Source: Streptomyces armeniacus
GTDB taxonomy: Bacteria; Actinomycetota; Actinomycetes; Streptomycetales; Streptomycetaceae
Assembly: GCF_003355155.1 (NCBI RefSeq)
Contig: NZ_CP031320.1
Coordinates: 6,871,861-6,935,860 of the forward strand
Direction: 5' to 3'
DNA length: 64,000 nucleotides
Part shown: in pieces, positions 54,625-64,000 of the stretch
How positions within the stretch are numbered: the stretch's first letter is position 1
Layout: each line of letters begins with the position of its first letter
Notes under the pieces: model-generated
Database searches by the model: none
The model's input: the letters and a program-made list of their open reading frames with translations, nothing else
What the model was told of the DNA's origin: nothing
Program-made: the position numbers and the translations under genes

Positions 54625-55359
54625 ATGGCCCGCCCCTCCCGCTTCGACGCGGGCGTCCTGCTCGACGCCGCCCTGAGGCTCGCCGCGGACGGCGGACCGG
54701 CGGCCGTGACCATGGCCGCCGTCGCCAAGTCGGCGGGCGCGCCCAGCGGTTCGGTGTACCACCGGTTCGCCGACCGGCCCGCGCTGCTCGCCGCGCTGTG
54801 GCTGCGTACGCTCGACGACTTCCAGTCCGGCCTGCTCACCGCGCTCGACGGGGACGAGCCGCGGGCAGCCGCGCTGGCGGCGGCGCGGCACGCGGTGCGC
54901 TGGAGCCGTGAGCGGCCCGAGGCGGCGCGCGTGCTGCGGTACGGGCCGGCCGACTTCGGCCGCGCGCACTGGCCCGCCGACGCGGAACGCGGCCTCGCCG
55001 CCGCCAACGAGCGCCTGTTCGCGGCCCTTTCCGACCTCACCGACCGGCTGGGCGCCACCGGCGAGGCGGACCGCGAACGGGTCCTCGTCGCGGTCGTCGA
55101 CATGCCGTACGCACTCGTGCAGCGGCATCTGCGGCAGGGCGTGCCGGTGCCGGCGCATGCCCTCGACACCGTCGAGGGGTGCGCCGCCGCGCTGCTCCCC
55201 GCGGGCGGCGGACCCCTCGACGGCCCTGCCCGCGCGTTGACTGCACCGGGATCCAGGCGACCGGATCGGCGCCGTCGGCGCCACCGGCAACCCCACCGGC
55301 CCGCACCTTCACTTCGAAGTCCGGCCCCAGATCGGCGGCCGGGAGCGCGGCGGCGGTGA
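54625..55359 (+). CDS. TetR-family regulator with altered C-terminus
   Basis: The N-terminal helix-turn-helix is standard: [59 protein letters not shown] ligand-binding helical domain follows to about residue 200 ([39 protein letters not shown]). The last 40 or so residues, beginning near [10 protein letters not shown], are an Arg/Pro-rich run unlike TetR proteins. They are read through a mosaic region that also holds an M23 peptidase fragment in another frame. The native stop was probably lost at a breakpoint near 55230. The DNA-binding part is intact, and two operators lie upstream. Confidence 0.82.
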   Translation: MARPSRFDAGVLLDAALRLAADGGPAAVTMAAVAKSAGAPSGSVYHRFADRPALLAALWLRTLDDFQSGLLTALDGDEPRAAALAAARHAVRWSRERPEAARVLRYGPADFGRAHWPADAERGLAAANERLFAALSDLTDRLGATGEADRERVLVAVVDMPYALVQRHLRQGVPVPAHALDTVEGCAAALLPAGGGPLDGPARALTAPGSRRPDRRRRRHRQPHRPAPSLRSPAPDRRPGARRR

Positions 55360-58300
55360 GATACGGCTCGGGGTCGACGGGGAGATGGCGGCCGCCGACT
55401 GCCTCCCGCTCGCGGGGCGGGCCGGCACCTCCTCCTCCCTGCCCGACCTCGCGCGGAAGATGACCCCCACGATCCAGCGGCAACTCACCGGTTGTCCGGA
55501 ACTGCCGCTGGAGTGGATGACGGGCCAACTGCACGGCAGCCATGCCCACACCACCGGCAGCCGCATGCACCAGCACCGACTCCTCCCGACGCACACCACC
55601 CAGATCCACCAGCGCGTAATACGCCGTCAGGAACACGATGGGTGCGGCGGCGGCTTCGGCGAAGGTCCAGCCGTGCGGCATACGGGCGAGGAGCCGCGCG
55701 TCCGCGACCGCCGTGGGCCCGAAGGCGCCGAAGAACATGCCCATCACGCGGTCGCCGACGGCGAGTCCGGTGACGCCGGGCCCGACCTCGGTGATGACGC
55801 CGGCGCCTTCGCTGCCGAGGGCGCCCGCCTCGCCGGGGTACATGTCGAGGGCGTTCAGCACGTCGCGGAAGTTGAGGCCCGCGGCGCGTACGGCGATCCG
55901 TACCTCGCCGGCTGCCAGTTCGCGTTCCGCTTCGGAGCCGTCGGCCAGGTGGAGGTTCTCCAGGGTGCCCTTCTCGGTGATGTCGAGGCGCCAGGCCCCG
56001 CTGTCCTCGGGGACGGCGAGCGACTGGTCGGTGGCCACCCGGGCGAGCCGCGGGGCGAGCACCGTGCCGGCCCGTACGGCCAGTTCGGGTTCGCCGCCGG
56101 CCAGCGCGCCGGGGAGGAGTTCCAGCGAGCCGGCTGAGCGGTCGGCGTCGAGCAGGGTGAACCGGCCGGGGTTCTCCGTACGCGCGGCCCGTACGAGGCC
56201 CCATACGGGGGCGGTGCCGGGTGCGACGCGGTCGGCGCCGTCGGCGGGCACGGCGCCGTCGGTGACGAAGACGAGCCGGGCGTCGTCGAACCGCTGGTCG
56301 TCCAGGAGTTCCTGGACACGGGCGAGCGCGCGGTGCGTGGCGGTGCGCGCGCCGCCTGCCAGAGCGCTGTCCGCGGCGGTGTCCGACGGCAGCGTGCACG
56401 GCACGAGCACCGTGCCGGGCACCGTATCCGTGCCGCCGTCGGCCAGAGCGTCCAGTCCGTCCAGCCCGGCCGCGACCCGTACGGGGATGCCCGCGGCGCG
56501 CAGCGCCTCCGCGAACGCCTCGGCGTCCGCCGTGCTGTCCGCGTCGCCGTCCTGGGCCAGCACCGCCCAGCTGCCGTCCTCCGGCACGGAGGTGCCCGAG
56601 GGGAGCTGCACGGCGGTCCAGTCGAGCTGGAACAGCCCGTCGTGGTACGGGGTGCGGCGGGCGCCGTTGATGAGGTCGCCGGAGACCTGGCGAAGGGTGA
56701 GCGTGTCGACGGACGCGACGGGCTGCCCGGTGGTGTCGGCCAGTTCGAGGGAGATGGACTCCTCGCCGGCCTGTACGAGCCGTACGCGCAGGGCGGCGGC
56801 GCCCGACGCCCGCAGGGTGACGCCGCTCCAGGAGAACGGCAGCCGTCCGCCCTCGGTCTCGGCCATGTTCACGAACATCATGGCGTGCAGCGCGGAGTCC
56901 AGCAGCGCCGGGTGCAGCCCGAACGAGGGGGCGAGCTCCTCGTGTTCGCCGGGCAGCCCGACCTCCGCGAAGATCTCGTCGCCGCGCGTCCAGACGGCGC
57001 GCAGCCCGCGGAACACCGGGCCGTACGCGAATCCGGCCTCCGCGAACCGCTCGTAGAAGTCGGTGACTTCGGCGGCGGCCGCGTCCTTCGGCGGCCAGGC
57101 GGCGAAGTCGAACGCGTCCGTACGGTCGTCGGGCGCGGCCGTGCCGCCCGGTGACAGGACGCCGCTGGCGTTGAGCAGCCAGGGCTGCTCGTCCGGCGCG
57201 TCCTCCGGGCGCGAGTACAGGTCCATGCTGCGGCGCCCGGCGTCGTCGGCGGCGCCGACGGACAGCTGGAGGCGTACGCCGCCGCGTTCGGGCAGCACCA
57301 GGGGGGCGGCGATGGTGAGTTCGTCGACCTGCTCGCAGCCGACGTGGTCGGCGGCGCGCAGCGCCAGCTCCAGATAACCGGTTCCGGGGAACAGCACGGT
57401 GCCGCCCACGGCGTGGTCGCCGACCCAGGCGTGTGTCTGGAGCGACAGCCTGCTGGTGAACAGGAACGTGTCCGATCCGGCGAGTGCGACGGCGGCGCCC
57501 AGCAGGGGGTGCCCGGCGGAGCCGAGGCCGACGGAGCCGATGTCGCCGGAGCCGGGGGCGGGCGACTTGGGCCAGTAGCGCTGGCCCTGGAAGGCGTACG
57601 TCGGCAGCCCGACGCGGTGTGCGCCGGTGCCCGCGAACGCCGCGTCCCAGCGCAGCGGTACGCCGGACGTCCACAGCCCGGCCCAGGCGGCCAGCAGGCC
57701 GGCCGTCTCGGGACGGTCCTTGCGCAGGGCGGGGACGAGGAGCGGCGCCGGGCCGGTGCCCTCGGTGCCGCTGCCCGCGTCGAGGCAGCCCTGCGCCATG
57801 GCGGTGAGGGTGCCGTCGGGGCCCAGCTCCAGGAAGCGGGTGACGCCCTGTGCCGCGAGCGTACGGACGCCGTCGGCGAACCGTACGGCCTGCCGTACGT
57901 GCCGCACCCAGTAGTCGGGGGCGGAGAGTTCGGCGGCCTCGGCGAGCTCCCCGGTGACGTTGGAGACGACGGGGATGCGCGGCGCGCCGTACTCGACGCG
58001 TTCGGCGACCGCACGGAACTCGGCCAGCATCGGGTCCATCAGCGGCGAGTGGAAGGCGTGGCTGACCGACAGCCGCCGGGTGCGGCGGCCCTCGGCCGTG
58101 AAGTGCTCGGCGACGGCCAGGGTGGCCGCCTCCGCGCCCGCGACGACCACGGACGTGGGGCCGTTGACGGCGGCGAGGCTGACCTCGCCCTCGCGGCCCT
58201 CCAGCAGCGGCAGCACCTCCGCCTCGGTGGCCTCCACCGCCACCATCGCGCCCCCACGGGGCAGCGCCTGCATCAGCCGCCCTCGGGCGGCCACCAGACG

Positions 58301-61300
58301 GCACGCGTCGGCGAGCGACAGCACACCGGCGACGTGCGCGGCGGCCAGCTCACCGATCGAGTGGCCGACGAGGAAGTCCGGCTTCAGGCCCCAGGACTCG
58401 GCCAGGCGGAACAGCGCCACCTCGACGGCGAAGAGGGCGGGCTGCGTGTACCCGGTCTCGTTCAGGGCGCCGTCGGTGCTGTCTACGTCCGCGGCGGCGA
58501 ACACCAGCTCACGGAGCGGCCGGTCCAGCTCCGCGTCGAAGTGAGCACACACCGCATCGAACGCTTCCGCGAACACCGGGAAGGACTCGTACAGTTCACG
58601 CCCCATCCCCGGACGCTGCGCACCCTGACCGGTGAACAGCACCGCCGTACGCCCCTCCGCGCGAGCGGCGCCCGAAACGACGTCCGCGGCGTCCTCGCCC
58701 GCGGCGAGTGCGCGCAGTCCGGCGAGCAGGCCGTCGCGGTCCTCGCCGAGGACGACGGCGCGCTGGTCGAAGACGGTGCGCCCGGAGGCGAGCGACAGGC
58801 CGATGTCGCGCGGGTCCAGCCCGGGGTGCGACTCGGCGTGCGCCAGGAGCCGTTCGGCCTGGCTGTGCAGGGCGCTGCGGGTGCGTCCGCTGAGCGTCCA
58901 CGGGATGACGGGCAGCGGCTCGGCGCCGGCCTCCGCCTGCTGCGGTGCGGCCTCCTCGCCGGCCGCTCCGCCGGGAGCGTCCGCGTCGTCAGCTGTCTCC
59001 GCGTCGGCCGCGGAGGGTGCCTCCTCCAGGATGGTGTGCGCGTTGGTGCCGCTGATCCCGAACGAGGACACGGCGGCCCGCCGCGGCCGGTCCGTCTCCG
59101 GCCACTCGGTGTTCTCGGTCAGCAGGGCGATGTTGCCCGCGTCCCAGTCGACGTGTGAGGACGGCGCGTCCACGTGCAGGGTGCCGGGGAGCACGCCGTG
59201 CTCCAGCGCCAGCACCATCTTGATGAGTCCGGCGACGCCCGCGGCGGCCTGGGTGTGGCCGATGTTGGACTTCACCGAGCCGAGCCAGAGCGGCCGTTCG
59301 GCGTCGCGACCCTGCCCGTAGGTGGCGAGCAGCGCCTGTGCCTCGATCGGGTCGCCGAGGGTGGTGCCGGTGCCGTGCGCCTCCACGGCGTCCACGTCGC
59401 CCGGCTGGAGTCCGGCTCCGGCGAGCGCCGTACGGATGACGCGCTGCTGGGAGGGGCCGTTGGGCGCGGTGAGCCCGTTGGAGGCGCCGTCCTGGTTGAC
59501 GGCGGAGCCGCGTACGACGGCCAGTACGGGGTGCCCGTTGCGGCGCGCGTCCGACAGCCGCTCGACGAGCAGCATGCCGGCGCCCTCGGCGAATCCGGCG
59601 CCGTCCGCCTGGTCGGCGAACGCCTTGCTGCGCCCGTCGGAGGCCAGCCCGCCCTGGCGGCTGAACTCGAGGAACAGCCCTGGGGTGGTCATGATGGTGG
59701 CGCCGCCCGCGAGCGCCAGGTCGCACTCGCCGCTGCGCAGCGCCTGCGCAGCGAGATGCAGGGCGACGAGCGACGCGGAGCAGGCGGTGTCGACGGTCAT
59801 CGCGGGACCTTCGAGCCCGAAGGTGTACGCGATGCGGCCGGAGACGACGCTGGCGGCGTTGCCGGTGCCGAGGTAGCCCTCGAAGTCCTCGCCGGCGGCG
59901 ACCAGCAGGTGCGTGTAGTCGTTCCCGTTGGTGCCGGCGAACACGCCCGTACGGCTGCCGCGCAGCCCGTACGGGTCGATGCCGGCCCGCTCGAACGCCT
60001 CCCAGGAGATCTCCAGCAGCAGCCGCTGCTGCGGGTCCATCGCGACGGCCTCGCGCGGCGAGATGCCGAAGAACGGGGCGTCGAACCGGTCGATGTCCGG
60101 CAGGAACCCGCCCAGTTGGGCGGTCACGGCGCCGGGCGTGCCGGGCTCGCCCGACGACATGCTGTCCACGTCCCAGCCGCGGTCCTCCGGGAACGGCCCG
60201 ATGGCGTCGCCGCCGTCCCGCAACAGCTGCCAGAACTGCTCGGGCGTACGGACGTCGCCGGGCAGCCGGCAGCTCATCGCGACGATCGCGACGGGCTCGT
60301 CGTCCAGTACGGCGCCGCCCGCGGAGAGGGCCGTTCCGGCGGCCTCCGGTGCGACGGCTGCCCCGGTTGGCTCCGTCATCTCGTCCAGCAGCAGCCTGGC
60401 CAGGTCGGCGCAGGTGGGGTAGTCGAAGATGAGCGTGGCGGGCAGCCGCAGCCCGGTGATCTTGTTCATGCCGTTGCGGAGTTCGACTGCGCTGAGCGAG
60501 TCGAAGCCGAGGTCGCTGAACGCCCGGGAGGGCTCCACCGCCTCCGGCCCGGGGTAGCCGAGCACGGTCGCGACGTAGCTCCGTACGACGTTCAGTACGG
60601 CGTCCTGCCGCTCGTCGCCGGACAGCCCCGCGAGGTGCTGGCGCAGCGCCGACAGGTCGCCGCCGCCGTCACCGGAGTCGCCTTCGGCGGTGAGGTTCCG
60701 TACGGCGTCGGGCAGGTCCCGCAGCAGCGCGCTGGGGCGCGGCGCGGTGAAGGCGGGTGCGAACCGCTCCCAGCCGATGTCGGTGACCGCGACCCACGTC
60801 TCCTGGTGCTCGATGGTCTGGAGCAGTGCGGAGGCGGCGAGTTCGGGCGCCATGTCGTACACGCCGTAGCGGCGGAGGCGGTCGCCGACCGCGCCGTCGC
60901 CCATGCCGCCGTCGGCCCAGTGGCCCCAGGCGACGGCGGTGGCGGGCAGGCCCTCGGCGGCGCGCTGGAAGGCGAGCGCGTCGAGGAACGCGTTGCCCGG
61001 CGCGTAGTTGCCGAGGCCGGGGCCGCTGATGGTGCCGGACGTGGACGAGAACAGCACGAACGCGGACAGGTCCAGGTCGCGCGTCAGCTCGTGCAGGTGC
61101 AGCGCCGCGCTCGCCTTGGTGCGCAGTACGGGCTGCATGCGGCCGGGGTCCAGCTGCTCGATGACGCCGTCGTCCAGGGAGCCGGCGACGTGGAACACCG
61201 CGTCCAGCGGGTGCTCTTCGGGCACGCTGCCGAGCAGCGCGGCGAGCGCGTCGCGGTCGGCGACGTCGCAGGCGGCGATGGTGACGCGGGAGCCGCGTTC

Positions 61301-64000
61301 GGTGAGTTCGGCGGTCAGCTCGGCGGCGCCGGGCGCGTCCGCGCCGCGGCGGCTGGTCAGCAGCAGGTGCTCGGCGCCCAGGTCGGCGAGCCAGCGTGCG
61401 ATGTGGCTGCCGACGGCGCCGGTGCCGCCGGTGACCAGGACGGTGCCGCGCGGACGCCACGACGTGGTCGGGGCGGACTGGCCGAGCGGGGCGCGGGCCA
61501 GGCGGCGGCCGTAGACGCCGGAGGCGCGTACGGCGGTCTGGTCCTCGCCCGCGGGGTCGGCGAGCAGCCCGGCGAGACGAGAGGCGGCGCGGGCATCGAG
61601 AACGGCCGGGACATCGACGAGGCCGCCCCAGCGGTCCGAGTGCTCCAGTGCGGCGACCCGGCCGAGGCCCCACACCAGCGCCTGCGGGGCGCTGCTGACG
61701 GGTTCGGAGCGGCCGATGGCGACGGCTCCGCTGGTGGCGCACCACAGGGGCGCCTCGACGCCCAGGTCGCCGAGTGCCTGTACGAGGGTCAGCGTCGCGG
61801 CCAGCCCTCCGGGGACGGCGGGGAGTTCGGGGTGCGGCTCCTCGTCGAGGGCGAGGAGCGACAGCACGCCGGAGACGGTCTCGTCCCCCGCGGCGTCGCG
61901 GAGCCGTTCCGCGAGCTGTTCGCGCGTCGCCCCTGCGGTGGTCTCGACGGTGCGTACGGTCGCGCCGTGCGTCTCCAGTGCCTGCCCGACGGACGCGGCG
62001 AGCGGCTGCCCGGCACCGGCTCCGGCCTCGGCGGAGGGCACCGCCAGCAGCCACGTTCCGGAGAGCGCGCGGCCGGTGTTCTCGGTCAGCGGCGTCCAGT
62101 TGACGGTGTAGCGCCAGTTGTCGACGGTGGACTTCTCCTGGCTGTTGCGCCGCCAGTGCGACAGCGCGGGCAGCACCTCGCTGAGCGGCGCGTCGCCGCC
62201 CAGCTCCAGCGACCCGGCCAGGGCCTCCAGGTCCTCGCGTTCGACGGTCTCCCAGAAGCGTGCCTCGGCGTCGTTGGCGGGACCGGCGGCGGCGCCGTCC
62301 GCTTCGGCGCCGGGCGTCAGCACCGGCCAGTACCGCTGCCGCTGGAAGGCGTACGTGGGCAGCTCCACGGTCTGTGCGCCGCTGCCGGCGAACACCGCGC
62401 GCCAGTCCACCTCGACGCCCTGTACGTGAGCGTCGGCGAGGGACAGCAGGAAGCGTTCCAGGCCGCCCTGTTCGCGACGGAGGGAGCCGAGCACGGCGGC
62501 GTCGGTGCCCCGGTCCTCGGCGGTGTCGCGCATGCCGACGGCCAGTACGGGGTGCGGGCTGACCTCGATGAAGTGCCGGTGCCCGGCGTCCATCAGGAGC
62601 CGCAGCGCCTCCTCGAAGCGCACCGTCTCGCGCAGGCTCGTGTACCAGTACTCGGCGTCCAGCGTCGTGGTGTCCTGCCACTGGCCGGTCACGGTGGACG
62701 GGAACGGCAGCTCCGCCTCCCGCGGCCGTACGGGTGCCAGCGCCGCCAGCACCTGTGCGCGGATCGCCTCGACCTGCGCGGAGTGCGAGCCGTAGTCGAC
62801 GGACACCTTGCGGGCCTGTACGCCGTCGGCGGTCAGCTCGGTGAACAGCTCGTCCAGCGCGCCGGCCTCACCCGAGACGACCACGGAGGACGGGCCGTTG
62901 ACGGCGGCGACGGACAGCCGGCCGCCGTACGGTTCGAGCCGCTCCCGTGCCCCGTCGGCGGGCAGCGGCACGGACATCATGCCGCCGCTGCCGGCGATCT
63001 CGGTGATGGCCCGGCTCCGCAGCGCCACCACACGGGCGCCGTCTTCGAGGGAGAGCGCGCCGGCGACGCAGGCGGCGGCGATCTCGCCCTGCGAGTGGCC
63101 GACGACGGCGGCGGGCTGCACGCCGTACGAGCGCCACAGCGCGGCCAGGGACACCATCACGGCCCACAGCACCGGCTGCACCACGTCCACGCGGTCCAGG
63201 TCGGCGGCGTCCTCGTCGCCGCGGAGCACGGCCGTCAGGGACCAGTCGGTGAACGGCCGCAGCGCGTCCTCGCAGGCGGCGATGTTCTCGGCGAACACCG
63301 GGGACTCGGCGAGCAGTTGGCGGCCCATGCCGGCCCACTGCGCGCCCTGGCCCGGGAACACCAGCACGGGGCCCTCGCCGCCGCGAGCGAGTCCCGTCAC
63401 GGCGTCCGTGGCGGAGACGAGGCCGCCGTCGGCGATCTCGCGCAGCTGCGCGTCGAGCGCTTCCCTGTCGGCGGCGGGCAGCACCGCACGGTGCTCGAAC
63501 GCCGTACGGCTCACGGCCAGCGAGTGGCCGAGGTCGGTGAGGTCCGTGCCGGGGCGTGCCAGCAGGTGCGCGCGGAGCCGCCTGGCCTGCTCGCGCAGGG
63601 CCTCCTCCGTACGCCCGGACAGGGCGACGGGTACGACGGGCAGCGCGCTCCGGTCGCGGTCCTCCGCGGGAGCGGCCGGGGCGGGTGCGTCCGGTGCCTG
63701 CTCGATGATGACGTGCGCGTTGGTGCCGCTCATCCCGAACGAGGACACGCCGGCGCGCCGCGGGCGGCCGGTCTCCGGCCACTCCCGCGCGGTGTTGAGC
63801 AGTTGTACGTCGCCGGTGGTCCAGTCGACGTGCGGGCTGGGGTCGTCGGCGTACAGCGTCTGCGGGAGCACGCCGTGGCGGATGGCCTCGACCATCTTGA
63901 TGACGCCGCCGACACCGGCCGCCGCCTGGCTGTGCCCGACGTTGGACTTCAGCGAGCCGAGCCACAGCGGCCGGCCCTCCGGGCGGTCCTGGCCGTACGT
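55037..64000 (-). CDS. Modular type I polyketide synthase, incomplete at both ends
   Basis: The frame enters from the right edge inside a ketosynthase ([27 protein letters not shown]). Module A: KS end; AT with [19 protein letters not shown] and YGSH (methylmalonyl-CoA type); ketoreductase with GGTGAVG, an LDD motif and NYAPGN; carrier protein with [10 protein letters not shown]. Module B: complete KS (TACSAS, EAHGTGT, KSNIGHT); AT with [10 protein letters not shown] and HAFHSP (malonyl-CoA type); dehydratase with [14 protein letters not shown] and LLDSALHAM; then the first half of an enoylreductase ([26 protein letters not shown] ... [16 protein letters not shown]). Homology stops abruptly at 55517. 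The rest of the frame to 55037 is antisense to the M23 fragment and TetR end. No second KR, carrier or thioesterase follows, so the protein cannot act as a finished assembly line as read here. Confidence 0.93.
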   Translation of the reverse strand, partial: TYGQDRPEGRPLWLGSLKSNVGHSQAAAGVGGVIKMVEAIRHGVLPQTLYADDPSPHVDWTTGDVQLLNTAREWPETGRPRRAGVSSFGMSGTNAHVIIEQAPDAPAPAAPAEDRDRSALPVVPVALSGRTEEALREQARRLRAHLLARPGTDLTDLGHSLAVSRTAFEHRAVLPAADREALDAQLREIADGGLVSATDAVTGLARGGEGPVLVFPGQGAQWAGMGRQLLAESPVFAENIAACEDALRPFTDWSLTAVLRGDEDAADLDRVDVVQPVLWAVMVSLAALWRSYGVQPAAVVGHSQGEIAAACVAGALSLEDGARVVALRSRAITEIAGSGGMMSVPLPADGARERLEPYGGRLSVAAVNGPSSVVVSGEAGALDELFTELTADGVQARKVSVDYGSHSAQVEAIRAQVLAALAPVRPREAELPFPSTVTGQWQDTTTLDAEYWYTSLRETVRFEEALRLLMDAGHRHFIEVSPHPVLAVGMRDTAEDRGTDAAVLGSLRREQGGLERFLLSLADAHVQGVEVDWRAVFAGSGAQTVELPTYAFQRQRYWPVLTPGAEADGAAAGPANDAEARFWETVEREDLEALAGSLELGGDAPLSEVLPALSHWRRNSQEKSTVDNWRYTVNWTPLTENTGRALSGTWLLAVPSAEAGAGAGQPLAASVGQALETHGATVRTVETTAGATREQLAERLRDAAGDETVSGVLSLLALDEEPHPELPAVPGGLAATLTLVQALGDLGVEAPLWCATSGAVAIGRSEPVSSAPQALVWGLGRVAALEHSDRWGGLVDVPAVLDARAASRLAGLLADPAGEDQTAVRASGVYGRRLARAPLGQSAPTTSWRPRGTVLVTGGTGAVGSHIARWLADLGAEHLLLTSRRGADAPGAAELTAELTERGSRVTIAACDVADRDALAALLGSVPEEHPLDAVFHVAGSLDDGVIEQLDPGRMQPVLRTKASAALHLHELTRDLDLSAFVLFSSTSGTISGPGLGNYAPGNAFLDALAFQRAAEGLPATAVAWGHWADGGMGDGAVGDRLRRYGVYDMAPELAASALLQTIEHQETWVAVTDIGWERFAPAFTAPRPSALLRDLPDAVRNLTAEGDSGDGGGDLSALRQHLAGLSGDERQDAVLNVVRSYVATVLGYPGPEAVEPSRAFSDLGFDSLSAVELRNGMNKITGLRLPATLIFDYPTCADLARLLLDEMTEPTGAAVAPEAAGTALSAGGAVLDDEPVAIVAMSCRLPGDVRTPEQFWQLLRDGGDAIGPFPEDRGWDVDSMSSGEPGTPGAVTAQLGGFLPDIDRFDAPFFGISPREAVAMDPQQRLLLEISWEAFERAGIDPYGLRGSRTGVFAGTNGNDYTHLLVAAGEDFEGYLGTGNAASVVSGRIAYTFGLEGPAMTVDTACSASLVALHLAAQALRSGECDLALAGGATIMTTPGLFLEFSRQGGLASDGRSKAFADQADGAGFAEGAGMLLVERLSDARRNGHPVLAVVRGSAVNQDGASNGLTAPNGPSQQRVIRTALAGAGLQPGDVDAVEAHGTGTTLGDPIEAQALLATYGQGRDAERPLWLGSVKSNIGHTQAAAGVAGLIKMVLALEHGVLPGTLHVDAPSSHVDWDAGNIALLTENTEWPETDRPRRAAVSSFGISGTNAHTILEEAPSAADAETADDADAPGGAAGEEAAPQQAEAGAEPLPVIPWTLSGRTRSALHSQAERLLAHAESHPGLDPRDIGLSLASGRTVFDQRAVVLGEDRDGLLAGLRALAAGEDAADVVSGAARAEGRTAVLFTGQGAQRPGMGRELYESFPVFAEAFDAVCAHFDAELDRPLRELVFAAADVDSTDGALNETGYTQPALFAVEVALFRLAESWGLKPDFLVGHSIGELAAAHVAGVLSLADACRLVAARGRLMQALPRGGAMVAVEATEAEVLPLLEGREGEVSLAAVNGPTSVVVAGAEAATLAVAEHFTAEGRRTRRLSVSHAFHSPLMDPMLAEFRAVAERVEYGAPRIPVVSNVTGELAEAAELSAPDYWVRHVRQAVRFADGVRTLAAQGVTRFLELGPDGTLTAMAQGCLDAGSGTEGTGPAPLLVPALRKDRPETAGLLAAWAGLWTSGVPLRWDAAFAGTGAHRVGLPTYAFQGQRYWPKSPAPGSGDIGSVGLGSAGHPLLGAAVALAGSDTFLFTSRLSLQTHAWVGDHAVGGTVLFPGTGYLELALRAADHVGCEQVDELTIAAPLVLPERGGVRLQLSVGAADDAGRRSMDLYSRPEDAPDEQPWLLNASGVLSPGGTAAPDDRTDAFDFAAWPPKDAAAAEVTDFYERFAEAGFAYGPVFRGLRAVWTRGDEIFAEVGLPGEHEELAPSFGLHPALLDSALHAMMFVNMAETEGGRLPFSWSGVTLRASGAAALRVRLVQAGEESISLELADTTGQPVASVDTLTLRQVSGDLINGARRTPYHDGLFQLDWTAVQLPSGTSVPEDGSWAVLAQDGDADSTADAEAFAEALRAAGIPVRVAAGLDGLDALADGGTDTVPGTVLVPCTLPSDTAADSALAGGARTATHRALARVQELLDDQRFDDARLVFVTDGAVPADGADRVAPGTAPVWGLVRAARTENPGRFTLLDADRSAGSLELLPGALAGGEPELAVRAGTVLAPRLARVATDQSLAVPEDSGAWRLDITEKGTLENLHLADGSEAERELAAGEVRIAVRAAGLNFRDVLNALDMYPGEAGALGSEGAGVITEVGPGVTGLAVGDRVMGMFFGAFGPTAVADARLLARMPHGWTFAEAAAAPIVFLTAYYALVDLGGVRREESVLVHAAAGGVGMAAVQLARHPLQRQFRTTGELPLDRGGHLPREVGQGGGGAGPPREREAVGGRHLPVDPEPYLTAAALPAADLGPDFEVKVRAGGVAGGADGADPVAWIPVQSTRGQGRRGVRRPRGAARRRTPRRCRGHAPAPARPAADAAARVRTACRRPRRGPVRGPPRRWRPAGR
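55256..55324 (+). pseudogene. Fragment of an M23 (LytM) peptidase
   Basis: In one frame this reads [20 protein letters not shown] followed by EVR. [14 protein letters not shown] is the strongly conserved metal-binding core of M23 endopeptidases, the last His ligand motif. An in-frame TGA lies just before it, and no other M23 sequence is evident on either side. It is a short remnant in the 55.23-55.51 kb mosaic between the TetR gene and the polyketide synthase. Confidence 0.75.
55325..55516. other. Unassigned mosaic segment
   Basis: Between the M23 fragment and the broken enoylreductase, neither strand gives sequence I recognise. The polyketide synthase frame continues here as [20 protein letters not shown] and on to a stop at 55037, with no resemblance to any such enzyme. 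The plus strand, in the frame of the M23 fragment, stays open to 56137, but from about 55517 it is antisense to the enoylreductase. Confidence 0.5.
55517..55970 (-). pseudogene. PKS domain: enoylreductase B, broken
   Basis: Runs from [21 protein letters not shown] to the NADPH motif [17 protein letters not shown] and then stops. About half the domain, including the rest of the nucleotide-binding fold, is missing. Confidence 0.88.
56680..57520 (-). other. PKS domain: dehydratase B
   Basis: [19 protein letters not shown] start, catalytic His in [16 protein letters not shown] and catalytic Asp in [12 protein letters not shown]. Both residues are present, so the domain should be active. Confidence 0.9.
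57740..58650 (-). other. PKS domain: acyltransferase B, predicted malonyl-CoA
   Basis: [13 protein letters not shown] start, [15 protein letters not shown] nucleophile motif and HAFHSPLMD specificity motif, all of the malonyl type. Its end ([16 protein letters not shown] and [11 protein letters not shown]) is the region matched by the shard at 34.9 kb. Confidence 0.9.
59020..60305 (-). other. PKS domain: ketosynthase B, complete
   Basis: [14 protein letters not shown] to [11 protein letters not shown], with the catalytic Cys in [12 protein letters not shown] and the two His in EAHGTGT and [10 protein letters not shown]. Confidence 0.93.
60400..60620 (-). other. PKS domain: acyl carrier protein A
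   Basis: [13 protein letters not shown] carries the phosphopantetheine Ser near 60500, followed by [11 protein letters not shown]. Confidence 0.9.
60900..62130 (-). other. PKS domain: ketoreductase A with structural subdomain
   Basis: NADPH motif [16 protein letters not shown] near 61430, LDD motif near 61190, catalytic Ser in LFSSTSGT and Tyr in NYAPGNAF. The LDD motif marks a B-type ketoreductase. No dehydratase lies between AT and KR in this module. Confidence 0.85.
62470..63390 (-). other. PKS domain: acyltransferase A, predicted methylmalonyl-CoA
   Basis: Begins [15 protein letters not shown]. The nucleophile Ser is in [15 protein letters not shown], and the Gln after it is typical of methylmalonyl enzymes. 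The specificity motif reads YGSH near 62790, a variant of YASH. Confidence 0.85.
63700..64000 (-). other. PKS domain: ketosynthase A, C-terminal part
   Basis: Contains the active-site Lys/His region [12 protein letters not shown] and the closing [11 protein letters not shown]. The catalytic Cys lies beyond the window. Confidence 0.9.

Noticed and set aside
55037..55516. Continuation of the PKS frame past the broken enoylreductase
   Set aside because: The translated sequence has no PKS features and is antisense to the TetR end and the M23 fragment; it is open only because of high G/C content.

Overview
The window is high-GC actinobacterial DNA, most likely from Streptomyces. The evidence is the strong G/C bias at codon third positions, frequent GTG starts, many 4-bp ATGA/GTGA overlaps, and typical streptomycete gene sets: panC-nadB-nadC-coaX, lsr2, clpC, ectABCD, a cobalamin block, membrane Ser/Thr kinases and a modular type I polyketide synthase. 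No rRNA, tRNA, CRISPR array, insertion sequence or origin was seen.

Layout. 1-5.2 kb: start of an HTH regulator, a DUF574-type methyltransferase, a divergent MarR/proline iminopeptidase pair sharing a palindromic operator, a Uma2-family protein and guaA. 5.3-5.9 kb: a short leader peptide with an attenuator-like hairpin ahead of chorismate mutase, then about 730 bp without a gene. 6.6-11.3 kb: aldo/keto reductase, GMC oxidoreductase, succinate-semialdehyde dehydrogenase. 11.4-16.7 kb: a membrane Ser/Thr kinase, a C-lobe-only pseudokinase with a similar extracytoplasmic domain, and two PH-domain membrane proteins. 16.8-24.2 kb: orphan nuoD, a DUF2520 protein, panC, nadB, nadC, coaX, forming an NAD/CoA cofactor operon. 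24.3-30.5 kb: small conserved genes, a BlaI-type regulator, a GNAT acetyltransferase, lsr2 and clpC.

30.6-35.1 kb looks rearranged. A NACHT NTPase is followed by an MFS gene with no credible start codon. That gene abuts a roughly 180-bp shard of a polyketide synthase acyltransferase domain, which lies directly upstream of the cobalamin block. 35.2-41.5 kb: chelatase, cobO, cobB, a CbiG/CobE-like protein and a CobC-like aminotransferase, with no cobN. 41.6-46.8 kb: an amidohydrolase, then ectABCD (ectoine and hydroxyectoine synthesis) closed by a strong terminator. 46.9-54.6 kb: a PLP enzyme, a ketoglutarate-semialdehyde-type dehydrogenase with a divergent IclR regulator, a membrane protein/histidine kinase/response regulator operon, and an SRPBCC protein divergent from a TetR regulator with two operators.

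55.0-64.0 kb: the minus-strand polyketide synthase. It runs off the window end inside a ketosynthase and is cut off inside its last enoylreductase domain. Between the cut and the TetR gene lies a mosaic that includes a fragment of an M23 peptidase. The two polyketide-synthase junctions (34.9 and 55.5 kb) are the most unusual features. They are either true recombination scars or assembly errors, and reads spanning them would decide. The attenuator before chorismate mutase, the pseudokinase pair, the NACHT protein and the hairpin-rich panC-nadB spacer are the other main leads.
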